Positions 23,965 through 31,047 of a DNA stretch of 42,109 nucleotides are shown piece after piece; within the stretch, counting starts at the first letter, position 1; the number at the start of each line of letters is the position of its first letter. A program made the translations under genes and the position numbers. The notes beneath the pieces were generated by a model. That model worked only from the letters and a program-made list of their open reading frames with translations, did not search any database and was not told where the DNA came from. Source of the DNA: Pseudomonadales bacterium (lineage in GTDB: Bacteria > Pseudomonadota > Gammaproteobacteria > Pseudomonadales > Azotimanducaceae); contig JADHNI010000030.1 of assembly GCA_016779585.1 (NCBI GenBank), positions 1-42,109 on the forward strand, given 5' to 3'.

Positions 23965-24891
23965 TTAAGCCGAGTTAACCTGGAAGCCCATCCGCGGGAA
24001 GTGAACGACCACACGACCCGCCTGGTCATCGTTTCTCGCAATGGTGATTTCGTCTATCCCGGCAGCAAGTAGTTCACCAGCCACAGGCTGAAAACCATAG
24101 TCGATCGGCATCACTTCGACCAACTGACCCACTTCAAGGCCTCCCAGCAGGACCGCGTCCTCTATCTCGTCCGGTTGTTCACCTGCGGCTATGGCAAGCG
24201 CTTCCTCCCCACTGATGGTCTGGACGTGACCATGACCAAATGCCCGGATTCTTTCATACCAGGCCATGAGATTTTCGAACGGCTCAAAATAATGGCGTAG
24301 AACTTCCCGTTGGCTGACAAACCAGACCAGGTGATAGGTGGAAAAATCGGCAATCGAAGGGCTGTCCCCGAAAAGGAAGGGCACGGCTGCGAGCTGTTGA
24401 TCCAGATTACTGAGGTGCAAAAGAAAATGTGCTTCCGCTGCCTCAAAAGGCATACCTATCTGGCTGGCTCCTTCTGCCAGCTGTGCTCGATCTGCCATGA
24501 ATGCTGCCGCAGCCTCCTCATCTTTGAACAGCGGCTCGGTGCCGAGAGCTGACGGTTGAAATGCTACACCGACCACGACCTGGAAAAAGAAGGTGTCAGT
24601 CCAGAGCGCAAAACCCTCGGCCGCGGCACGCTGCGCTTCGGGATAAACACTGTTCTCCGGGTAGATGTCATCAATCACACGACACATGATCGCGGTATCG
24701 CAATAAACATCCGCACCAATCTGCATGACGGGAATACGACGATAACCACCCGTGAGTGGCATCAGGTGTGGCCTAGGCATGATGATGGTCGTTTCCACCT
24801 GCTGATAGGACGCATTCTTGTATCCCAAAAGCGCTCTTACCTTTTCCGAAAACGTAGACTCGGCATACTGATGCAGGATCAGCTCACTCAT
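23965..24891 (-). CDS. Glutathione S-transferase family protein with a C-terminal extension
   Basis: A 308-residue protein. Residues about 1-80 are a thioredoxin-like GST N-domain (ILHQYAESTFSEKVRALLGYKN, then YRRIPVMQIG with the cis-proline and DTAIMCRVID). Residues about 90-215 are an all-helical GST C-domain (FGDSPSIADFSTYHLVWF). The last 90 residues (GEQPDEIEDAVLLGG to the end) form a beta-rich extension not found in ordinary 200-220 residue GSTs. Ser in ESTFSEK could activate glutathione. ATG 24891 has AGAGGAA about 7 bases upstream. It is divergent from the AhpD-like gene (44 bases) and followed by the SDR. Confidence 0.88.
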   Translation of the reverse strand: MSELILHQYAESTFSEKVRALLGYKNASYQQVETTIIMPRPHLMPLTGGYRRIPVMQIGADVYCDTAIMCRVIDDIYPENSVYPEAQRAAAEGFALWTDTFFFQVVVGVAFQPSALGTEPLFKDEEAAAAFMADRAQLAEGASQIGMPFEAAEAHFLLHLSNLDQQLAAVPFLFGDSPSIADFSTYHLVWFVSQREVLRHYFEPFENLMAWYERIRAFGHGHVQTISGEEALAIAAGEQPDEIEDAVLLGGLEVGQLVEVMPIDYGFQPVAGELLAAGIDEITIARNDDQAGRVVVHFPRMGFQVNSA

Positions 24892-24935
24892 GTATGATTC
24901 CTCTTTGTTTGCTCGCATCATAAAGGAAACCCAAC

Positions 24936-25478
24936 ATGGAAACACCGCGCATCCCTGCCATTCACGAAGACAACTGGAACGAGGATCAGCTTGAGGCTCT
25001 GGGTGCGCAGAAGATGCGCGGTAACGTCCAGAATATTTTCCGAACGCTGGCGCATCACGAGAAACTGGCGAAGCGCTGGCTTGTCTTTGCTAACCATATT
25101 CTCGCCAAATCTACCCTCTCACCCAGGGAACGCGAGATCGCGATCCTGCGCGCGGGCTGGCTGGCCGGCTCCGTTTACGAGTGGGGCCAGCACAAGGTAA
25201 TTGGCAAAGACGCAGGGCTTTCCGACGAGGAAATTGAGGGGATCAAGACCGGTGCGGAAGACCCTGTCTGGAATGAGCACGAAAGCTACATCCTGAAGGC
25301 TGCCGACGAACTCCACACTGACGTGCACATCTCGGATGAAACCTGGGCCGGTCTGACAAGAACCTACAGCACCCAGCAGATGCTGGACCTGATATTCACC
25401 TGTGGTCAGTACCGGATGCTGGCAGGCGCACTGAATTCCTGTGGTGTACAGCTGGACGACGACCTGACCGGTTTTTGA
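24936..25478 (+). CDS. Carboxymuconolactone decarboxylase/AhpD-like family protein
   Basis: A 180-residue helical protein of the CMD/AhpD fold. The conserved core is LSPREREIAILRAGWLAGSVYEWGQHKVIGKDAGLSDEEI, including the EW-x2-H motif. The CxxC pair of peroxidase-active AhpD is absent, so a peroxidase role is unlikely and a decarboxylase or unknown activity more likely. ATG 24936 has AAGGAAA upstream. It is divergent from the GST-like gene and ends 8 bases from the convergent kinase gene. Confidence 0.9.
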   Translation: METPRIPAIHEDNWNEDQLEALGAQKMRGNVQNIFRTLAHHEKLAKRWLVFANHILAKSTLSPREREIAILRAGWLAGSVYEWGQHKVIGKDAGLSDEEIEGIKTGAEDPVWNEHESYILKAADELHTDVHISDETWAGLTRTYSTQQMLDLIFTCGQYRMLAGALNSCGVQLDDDLTGF

Positions 25479-25486
25479 AGAGCGTC

Positions 25487-26548
25487 CTAGTCGATTTTCA
25501 CCGACGGGTCGATCTGCGCCCAGGCGAGTTTAGACAGGTCATAGGCCCCTGCTCCGGCGTCTTCGGCATTACGACTCGCCGCCGTACCATCCTGGACGCG
25601 CTTGGCAATACCCTGCAGGATCGCGGCCAGGCGGAACATATTAAACGCCAGGTAGTAGTCCCAGTTCTCAATGCTGGAGCGGCCTGTTCGCTCGCAATAG
25701 GCGGCAATGTAGTCTTCCTCACTGGGAATTCCCAGTTCCTTCAAGTCAACGCCACGCAATGAATCCCGGTAACGCATGCACATGTAGGCAAAATCACTGA
25801 TGGGGTTACCCAGGGTGCTGAGTTCCCAGTCCAGGATACCAATCACCTCATTGCGATCCTTGTGCATCATCATGTTGTCGATCTTCGGGTCACCGTGCAC
25901 GATGGTGCAACTGGTCTTGTCCTCGGCAGGAATATTCTTCGGCAGGTAGTCGATCAGGTTGTCCATGTACGGATTGTCACCGGTTTTGGTGTATTCGTAC
26001 TGTTCCGACCAGCGCTTGAGCTGCCGAGCAATGTAGTCGCCATGTTTACCGAAATCCGAGAGACCTACCGCTTCGTAATCAACACTATGCAGCTTTGCCA
26101 GGGCATCGTTGGCGGCATCCCAGAACTCTCCCCTTTCCTGAGGGGTATAGACACCGCCAGTGCTGTCCCAGATGACGCGACCGTCCAGGTATTCCATGAT
26201 ATAGAACCAGGTTCCTATAACGTCGTCGTCCGTACACAGCGCATAGGTTTTTGCCGTCGGGACATTGGTATTCTGCAGCGCACTCATCACCCGGTATTCG
26301 CGATCCACCGCATGGGCTGACTTGAGCAGAGTTCCCGGCGGTTTGCGACGCATAACGTACTGCATTTCACCGGCACTGAGCAGGTAAGTGGGATTGGACT
26401 GCCCACCGGCAAACTCTTCCACAGTCAGGGTGCCTCTGAAGCCTTCAACGTTTTTTTCCATGAATGCCTGCAGGTTGCCAACATCAAACTGGTGCCGCTC
26501 CTGCACCGGGATGGTTCCAATATTGTCTTCTGGGTTGAATTCAGCCAT
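25487..26548 (-). CDS. Aminoglycoside-phosphotransferase-like kinase (ACAD10/11 N-domain type)
   Basis: A 353-residue protein-kinase-like phosphotransferase. GGQSNPTYLL is the nucleotide loop, VMRRKPPG the ATP lysine region, IVHGDPKIDNMMM the catalytic loop (aspartate and asparagine), and IGILDWELSTLGNPISDFAYM the metal-binding segment. This set is typical of bacterial relatives of the kinase domain fused to acyl-CoA dehydrogenase in human ACAD10/11, which phosphorylates 4-hydroxyacyl-CoA. Bacterial homologues often sit with acyl-CoA dehydrogenases, and one is present at 41496 here but not adjacent. The gene follows bcp by 39 bases. A role in hydroxy-fatty-acid breakdown is inferred. Confidence 0.88.
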   Translation of the reverse strand: MAEFNPEDNIGTIPVQERHQFDVGNLQAFMEKNVEGFRGTLTVEEFAGGQSNPTYLLSAGEMQYVMRRKPPGTLLKSAHAVDREYRVMSALQNTNVPTAKTYALCTDDDVIGTWFYIMEYLDGRVIWDSTGGVYTPQERGEFWDAANDALAKLHSVDYEAVGLSDFGKHGDYIARQLKRWSEQYEYTKTGDNPYMDNLIDYLPKNIPAEDKTSCTIVHGDPKIDNMMMHKDRNEVIGILDWELSTLGNPISDFAYMCMRYRDSLRGVDLKELGIPSEEDYIAAYCERTGRSSIENWDYYLAFNMFRLAAILQGIAKRVQDGTAASRNAEDAGAGAYDLSKLAWAQIDPSVKID

Positions 26549-26587
26549 TGCCTATTAACTTCTGCTACTTAACTTCTTGATCATTGT

Positions 26588-27067
26588 TTACTTCTTGTTG
26601 AGGCCCTTTACCAGTTCCAGCACGTCATCGTGATGTGTCTTGGTGTTCACCTTTTCCATCACGTGTTTGATCTTGCCGTCCGTACCGATCAGGAAAGATA
26701 TGCGATTGACACCCATGTATTCCCGGCCCATGAACTTTTTTAAACCCCAGACGCCATACTTCTCTGCAATCTTGTGATCCTCATCCGAGAGGAGGTCAAA
26801 ATTCAGTTTCTCTATTTCCCTGAACTTCGCGAGCCTGGAGACCGGGTCCGGGCTGATTCCCAGAATCACCAGCTTCTGACGGCTGAGCTTTGACTTGTTA
26901 TCCCTGAGACCGCAGGCCTGCGTTGTGCATCCGGGCGTCAAGGCTTTCGGGTAGAAATAGACGAGAACGTTCTTTTCGCCCTTGAAGTCTTTCAAGGAGA
27001 CACTCGATCCATCCTGGTTAAGTAATGAGAATGCCGGTGCGACCCTGTTGATTTTGGGAAGTGCCAT
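26588..27067 (-). CDS. bcp: Peroxiredoxin, Bcp/PrxQ type
   Basis: A 159-residue thiol peroxidase. KALTPGCTTQACGLRDN has the peroxidatic cysteine (Cys47) and the resolving cysteine five residues later (Cys52), the atypical 2-Cys pattern of the Bcp/PrxQ class. VLVYFYPK and VVILGISPDPV-like segments match. It reduces hydrogen peroxide and organic peroxides using thioredoxin. ATG 27067 has CAGGAG about 10 bases upstream. It sits between the Nudix and kinase genes in the korAB run. OxyR at 33917 may contribute to its regulation, though I saw no OxyR site. Cytoplasmic. Confidence 0.93.
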   Translation of the reverse strand: MALPKINRVAPAFSLLNQDGSSVSLKDFKGEKNVLVYFYPKALTPGCTTQACGLRDNKSKLSRQKLVILGISPDPVSRLAKFREIEKLNFDLLSDEDHKIAEKYGVWGLKKFMGREYMGVNRISFLIGTDGKIKHVMEKVNTKTHHDDVLELVKGLNKK

Positions 27068-27135
27068 AAATGGTTACTCCTGTTTCAAGCAGTGAGGTTC
27101 CTAGAAAGCGCATAAAGGTAGCAGCTTCGTCCGGC

Positions 27136-27564
27136 TTAGACCAGATTGCCCGAATCCATGAAACACTCTTTCAGATGCCTGAGGTACGTCCTGGAATGTT
27201 CGGGAACAATCGCCACTGCGCCCTCGCCATCCACCCACTGGTAGTCCGAGTGTTCATAGTTCAGCTGGATTTCACTGGCCGGATCAACAACAGCCACAAA
27301 GGTTTCGAGTCGACAATCAGGGTTCACATGAGGAATCTCCATGCCAAACTCGTAAACCTCGAGCGGAACAAGGCCGGTTTCTTCCTGCAACTCACGAAGC
27401 GCCGCCTCGCGACCCGTCTCAGCCTGTTCCGGTTTACCCGCAACAGGCCACCAGCTATCAAGATGCTGCTTATCGTTTCGCTTCAAAAAAAGCGCCCGGG
27501 TGCCTGAAGCAGTGCGCTTCAGGACATAAACAATGACCCCGGCCAGCCTGCGGCGTGACGTCAG
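27136..27564 (-). CDS. Nudix hydrolase, likely using a CTG start
   Basis: The Nudix box GKPEQAETGREAALRELQEETGL (23 residues, GX5EX7REUXEEXGU pattern) identifies a hydrolase of nucleoside diphosphates linked to another group. The frame has a TTG at 27486, but that would delete the first strand of the fold. In-frame codons upstream encode VIVYVLKRTASGTRALFLKR, a standard Nudix N-terminus, so translation must begin further up. No ATG, GTG or TTG is available there. A CTG at 27562-27564 overlaps the korB stop as CTGA, mimicking the common ATGA coupling, and gives a normal 142-residue protein. Exact substrate unknown. Confidence 0.8.
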   Translation of the reverse strand: MTSRRRLAGVIVYVLKRTASGTRALFLKRNDKQHLDSWWPVAGKPEQAETGREAALRELQEETGLVPLEVYEFGMEIPHVNPDCRLETFVAVVDPASEIQLNYEHSDYQWVDGEGAVAIVPEHSRTYLRHLKECFMDSGNLV

Positions 27565-28583
27565 GAAACTGTCCAGGTATGACCAGTTCTGAGCAGTGCG
27601 TTCAGATCAGGTTCGCCTTTCTGCTCTTTCACAACAATTCGCTGCTGATACACGTCATCGGTGTAGCTCGGCGCGGTGGCTTCACAGTAAAGCACACCAA
27701 TCGGCTCCGGAAAGTCGGGCAGTTTAAGTCCTGCCAGCATCTGCGCCAGGATCTTGTTGGTTTCGTCGTGCACAACGATGTCATCTTCAGTGACACCATC
27801 TTCACCGATGGTGACAACTTCAAGCATCAGGGTCTGTGCGTTAAGCCGAATACCCTTCTCATTTTCTGCGCCGAAGGTCAGGGGTTTGCCATGCTCCAGT
27901 ACGAGTCTGGTATCAGCGGCGGTTTTCTTTTCCTTGATCTGGTCAAAGATGCCGTCGTTGTACACCGGACAGTTCTGGTAAATCTCGACAAAAGACGTGC
28001 CCCTGTGCGCATGTGCACGCTTGAGCACCGGACCCATGTGCTTGGCCTCGGTATCGATCGTTCTTGCAACAAACCTGGCGCCAGCACCCAGCGCAAAAAC
28101 ACAAGGACGAAGTGGCATATCCACCGAACCGTCGGGTGTTGACGGAGACTTTGTACCAACCTTGGAAGTCGGTGAATACTGACCTTTTGTAAGGCCATAT
28201 ATCTCGTTGTTAAACAGCAGTAACTGCAGGTCCACGTTACGGCGAAGCACATGCATCATATGGTTACCGCCAATGGACAGTCCGTCACCGTCTCCCGTCA
28301 CGACCCAGACATCCAGTTCCGGGTTAGACAGCTTCACGCCAGTTGCAACAGACGGCGCACGCCCATGGATGGTATGGAAGCCATAAGTATTCATGTAGTA
28401 AGGGAACCGCGAGGAGCAGCCGATACCAGACACAAACACCTGCTTTTCACGGGCAACGCCCAGTTCCGGCATGGTCTTCTGGATCGTTTTCAGGATTGCG
28501 TAGTCACCACAACCCGGGCACCAGCGCACTTCCTGGTCGGAAGAAAAGTCCTTGGCAGTCAGGTTCTCAAGAGGTGCATTCAT
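27561..28583 (-). CDS. korB: 2-oxoacid:ferredoxin oxidoreductase, beta subunit
   Basis: A 340-residue subunit that binds thiamine diphosphate and one [4Fe-4S] cluster. WCPGCGDYAIL holds two cluster cysteines. GDGDGLSIGGNHMMHVLRRN with LLFNNEIYGLTKGQYSPT is the thiamine-diphosphate motif. It resembles the 2-oxoglutarate-type enzymes used with a low-potential ferredoxin. It starts 3 bases after korA with GGAGGC as ribosome-binding site, and its stop overlaps the Nudix frame (CTGA). 2-oxoglutarate is the likely substrate, but pyruvate or branched 2-oxoacids cannot be excluded by reading. Confidence 0.93.
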   Translation of the reverse strand: MNAPLENLTAKDFSSDQEVRWCPGCGDYAILKTIQKTMPELGVAREKQVFVSGIGCSSRFPYYMNTYGFHTIHGRAPSVATGVKLSNPELDVWVVTGDGDGLSIGGNHMMHVLRRNVDLQLLLFNNEIYGLTKGQYSPTSKVGTKSPSTPDGSVDMPLRPCVFALGAGARFVARTIDTEAKHMGPVLKRAHAHRGTSFVEIYQNCPVYNDGIFDQIKEKKTAADTRLVLEHGKPLTFGAENEKGIRLNAQTLMLEVVTIGEDGVTEDDIVVHDETNKILAQMLAGLKLPDFPEPIGVLYCEATAPSYTDDVYQQRIVVKEQKGEPDLNALLRTGHTWTVS

Positions 28584-28586
28584 CTT

Positions 28587-30452
28587 TTATGCCTCCAACA
28601 GCGATTTGATCGCGAATTCAACTTCACTGATCTTGAACGGCTGCCCTGAAACCTTGTTCAGGGGTTTTGCATCAATCAGGTACTTCGAGCGGATAATGTT
28701 CACAAGCTGCCCGGTATTCATCTCGGGAATCAGCACCTGGTCATAACCCGCGAGCAGGTCACCCAGGTTAGCGGGGAATGGATTCAGGTATCGGATATGA
28801 ATATGTGACACATCGAGATTTTCCCGACGACATCGTTTGACCGCCTGGTGGATTGCACCGTAGGTAGAGCCCCAGCCCACAACAGCAAGTTTGCCTTTGG
28901 CTTCACCCATGGCCACCTCCTGCTCAGGAATATAACGGGCGATACCATCAATCTTGGCCTTACGGACATCGGTCATCTTCTGGTGATTCTCCGGTTCATA
29001 GGAGATGTCACCGGTTTCAAAACTCTTTTCGATACCGCCGATACGGTGTTCCAGTCCGGGTGTACCCGGTTTCGCCCAGACACGAGCCAGGGTTTCAGGA
29101 TCACGGTTAGCCGGTGTGAAACCTTCAGCGTTGTCTTCGAAGGTCACCGGGAAAGGTTCATAGTCATTAATGTCCGGCACCAGCCATGGTTCCGAGGCAT
29201 TGGCAAGGTAGCCGTCGCTCAACAGGATCACCGGCGTCATGAACTGAACCGCCAGTCGACAGGCTTCGATGGCTACATCAAAACAATCCACAGAGGTGGA
29301 TGACGAAATCACCGGCAACATGGTGTCACCGTGACGCCCGAACATGGCCTGGTTCAGGTCAGACTGCTCGGTTTTTGTCGGCAGGCCGGTGGATGGACCG
29401 CCGCGCTGGGTGTTTACTATCACCAGGGGTAACTCAGTAGCGCTGGCCAGCGAGATGGCTTCACCCTTGAGGGAAATACCAGGACCGGAACTGGAGGTGA
29501 TACCCAGCGAGCCGGCAAACGATGCGCCGATTGCAGCACAGACCGCAGCAATTTCATCTTCCGCCTGGAATGTCACCACATTGAACTGCTTCTGCTGCGA
29601 CAGGGTATGCAAGAGACTGGACGCCGGTGTAATAGGATAGGAAGCAAACGTAATCGGAAGATTTGCCAACTGCCCTCCAGCGATAAGGCCATATGCCAGG
29701 GCGTCGGTGCCGGTGGTGTTCCTATAAAGGCCGGGGGGCACTTCTGCCTTGGGCACGCTGTAGACTTCAACGCCGGTTGGCAACTCAGCCGTTTCACCGT
29801 AGGCATGTCCCGAATTCAGGGCCGCAATGTTCGCCTGGGCAATATCCGGCTTGTTCGCAAACTTCTTCTCAAGATTTTCAATCGTGACGGTCCGGTCACG
29901 ATCAAACAGCCACATCACCAGACCAAGCGTCCACATGTTTTTACAGCGCACCGCAAACTTATGTGACAAGCCGAACGGCTTAACGGACTCCAGTACCTGT
30001 TTGGTAATTTCGATCGGCAGAACGCGATAAGCGTCCAGAGAGCCGTCTTCAATAGGATTGGCCTTGTATCCGGCTCGTGTCATGTTCTTGTCGGTAAACG
30101 CATCGACATCAACAACCACCAGGCCGCCAGGAACAAGGTCCTTGAGATTCGTGATCAACGCCGCAGGGTTCATGGCAATCAGCACATCAACCTGGTCACC
30201 CGCGGTGCTTACCTCATCGGAACCAAAATAAATCTGGAAAGCCGACACACCGAATGTAGCACCTGCAGGTGCACGAATCTCTGCCGGAAAATCGGGAAAG
30301 GTTGCAAGGTCATTCCCATAAAGCGCGGTTGCTTCCGTGAAGTTACTACCGGTGAGCTGCATACCGTCACCAGAATCTCCTGCAAACCGGACAACCACAT
30401 CAGCGATCTGGTTAGCACCTTCTTGACCGCTCATTTCTTCAACTGCAGACAT
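28587..30452 (-). CDS. korA: 2-oxoacid:ferredoxin oxidoreductase, fused gamma-alpha subunit
   Basis: A 621-residue subunit. Residues about 15-200 are the gamma domain (VVVRFAGDSGDGMQLTGSNF at its start), and about 230-600 are the alpha domain with the pyrimidine-binding segment (ITFASYPITPASSLLHTLSQ) and EDEIAAVCAAIGASFAG. Gamma-alpha fusions are typical of 2-oxoglutarate oxidoreductases in aerobic bacteria. With KorB it oxidatively decarboxylates a 2-oxoacid to acyl-CoA and reduces ferredoxin. ATG 30452 was chosen, with GAGGGA 9 bases upstream; the frame is open 51 bases further up. It is preceded by two terminator-like hairpins, suggesting attenuation. korB follows at 3 bases. Confidence 0.93.
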   Translation of the reverse strand: MSAVEEMSGQEGANQIADVVVRFAGDSGDGMQLTGSNFTEATALYGNDLATFPDFPAEIRAPAGATFGVSAFQIYFGSDEVSTAGDQVDVLIAMNPAALITNLKDLVPGGLVVVDVDAFTDKNMTRAGYKANPIEDGSLDAYRVLPIEITKQVLESVKPFGLSHKFAVRCKNMWTLGLVMWLFDRDRTVTIENLEKKFANKPDIAQANIAALNSGHAYGETAELPTGVEVYSVPKAEVPPGLYRNTTGTDALAYGLIAGGQLANLPITFASYPITPASSLLHTLSQQKQFNVVTFQAEDEIAAVCAAIGASFAGSLGITSSSGPGISLKGEAISLASATELPLVIVNTQRGGPSTGLPTKTEQSDLNQAMFGRHGDTMLPVISSSTSVDCFDVAIEACRLAVQFMTPVILLSDGYLANASEPWLVPDINDYEPFPVTFEDNAEGFTPANRDPETLARVWAKPGTPGLEHRIGGIEKSFETGDISYEPENHQKMTDVRKAKIDGIARYIPEQEVAMGEAKGKLAVVGWGSTYGAIHQAVKRCRRENLDVSHIHIRYLNPFPANLGDLLAGYDQVLIPEMNTGQLVNIIRSKYLIDAKPLNKVSGQPFKISEVEFAIKSLLEA

Positions 30453-30480
30453 TAAATCTGATCCCTCATTTGCGTATCTG

Positions 30481-30509
30481 AAAAAAAATGGACTGGAGTC
30501 CAAAAAAAA
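30481..30509 (-). terminator. Intrinsic terminator-like hairpin 2, 29 bases before korA
   Basis: On the minus strand, TGGACT/AGTCCA (30489-30502) forms a tight hairpin. It is preceded by eight Ts (30502-30509) and followed by eight Ts (30481-30488). Hairpin plus T-run fits rho-independent termination of transcripts moving from the FHA gene toward korA. The loop is short (two bases, or four with a 4-bp stem), so strength is moderate. Confidence 0.65.
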
Positions 30510-30519
30510 TCAGCAGGTC

Positions 30520-30543
30520 AAAAAAAAGCACGCGGGTTGCGTG
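30520..30543 (-). terminator. Intrinsic terminator-like hairpin 1 upstream of korA
   Basis: On the minus strand, CACGC and GCGTG (30543-30539 and 30533-30529) pair around a five-base loop and are followed by C and a run of eight Ts (30527-30520). It stands in tandem with the second hairpin at 30481-30509, downstream of the FHA gene stop (30637) and upstream of korA. Confidence 0.65.
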
Positions 30544-30580
30544 GCCATTTCCGGCTGGCTGCCGAATCTTCTTAACGGGA

Positions 30581-30610
30581 ATTTTACAGGGAAAACAGGT
30601 GTTTGAACAA
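30581..30610 (-). promoter_or_regulatory. Predicted promoter for korA leader transcript
   Basis: On the minus strand, TTGTTC (30610-30605) and TAAAAT (30586-30581) are separated by 18 bases. Transcription would begin near 30574, before both terminator-like hairpins, giving a leader of about 120 bases to the korA ATG. This order is what attenuation control needs. The promoter is predicted only from consensus. Confidence 0.4.
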
Positions 30611-30636
30611 CCTGACCCTTCTGATTGTGAAGGATT

Positions 30637-31047
30637 TTAACCCTCCATCACCCGGAGTTTCATCACAACAGAACCAATAATGATCTGGTCGCCGCTGCTG
30701 ACAGAAACCAGCCCCTTGTCATCGATTGACTGGCCGTTGACAGAAGTACCGTTGGTGGACCCTAAATCCTCAATAAATACACGGTTATTCTCGACCTTGA
30801 TCCGCGCATGCTTACGGGAGACATCCGCATGATTAATAATGTAGGGAGAATCCTTCGGATTGCGGCCAATAATGACTCCATCTGAGTTCTTAACGAGTTG
30901 ATCTCCGGAAATGCGCAGCAGATAGCGAATACCGTCATCGTCCCTGCCGTCGAGTACATACTCGGCCAGTTCCTGGCGATGCATTTCGGTCTTGCCGGAA
31001 CTCTCGCCGACATGCTCCACACCAGAGGAGAGACGACTGGAAATCAC
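30637..31047 (-). CDS. FHA-domain protein
   Basis: A 136-residue protein that is almost entirely one forkhead-associated domain, which binds phosphothreonine peptides. IIGRNPKDSPYIIN (Gly61-Arg62), VSRKHARI (Ser77, His80) and LGSTNGTSVNG (Asn99-Gly100) are the conserved phosphopeptide-binding positions, all present. Residues 1-40 are a flexible polar N-tail. The start is GTG at 31045-31047, overlapping the stop of the protease-like gene as GTGA, so expression is coupled. No Ser/Thr kinase gene is in the window. The pairing suggests it docks on, or senses phosphorylation of, its membrane-bound neighbour or another partner. Confidence 0.92.
   Translation of the reverse strand: MISSRLSSGVEHVGESSGKTEMHRQELAEYVLDGRDDDGIRYLLRISGDQLVKNSDGVIIGRNPKDSPYIINHADVSRKHARIKVENNRVFIEDLGSTNGTSVNGQSIDDKGLVSVSSGDQIIIGSVVMKLRVMEG

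Noticed and set aside
26555-26577. TTAACTTCT repeated at 26555-26563 and 26569-26577
   Set aside because: A short AT-rich duplication in a 39-base intergenic gap, with no promoter or hairpin context; not enough to call an operator.
27136-27486. Nudix protein starting at TTG 27486
   Set aside because: This start removes the first beta strand that the upstream in-frame codons clearly encode, so the longer form was annotated.
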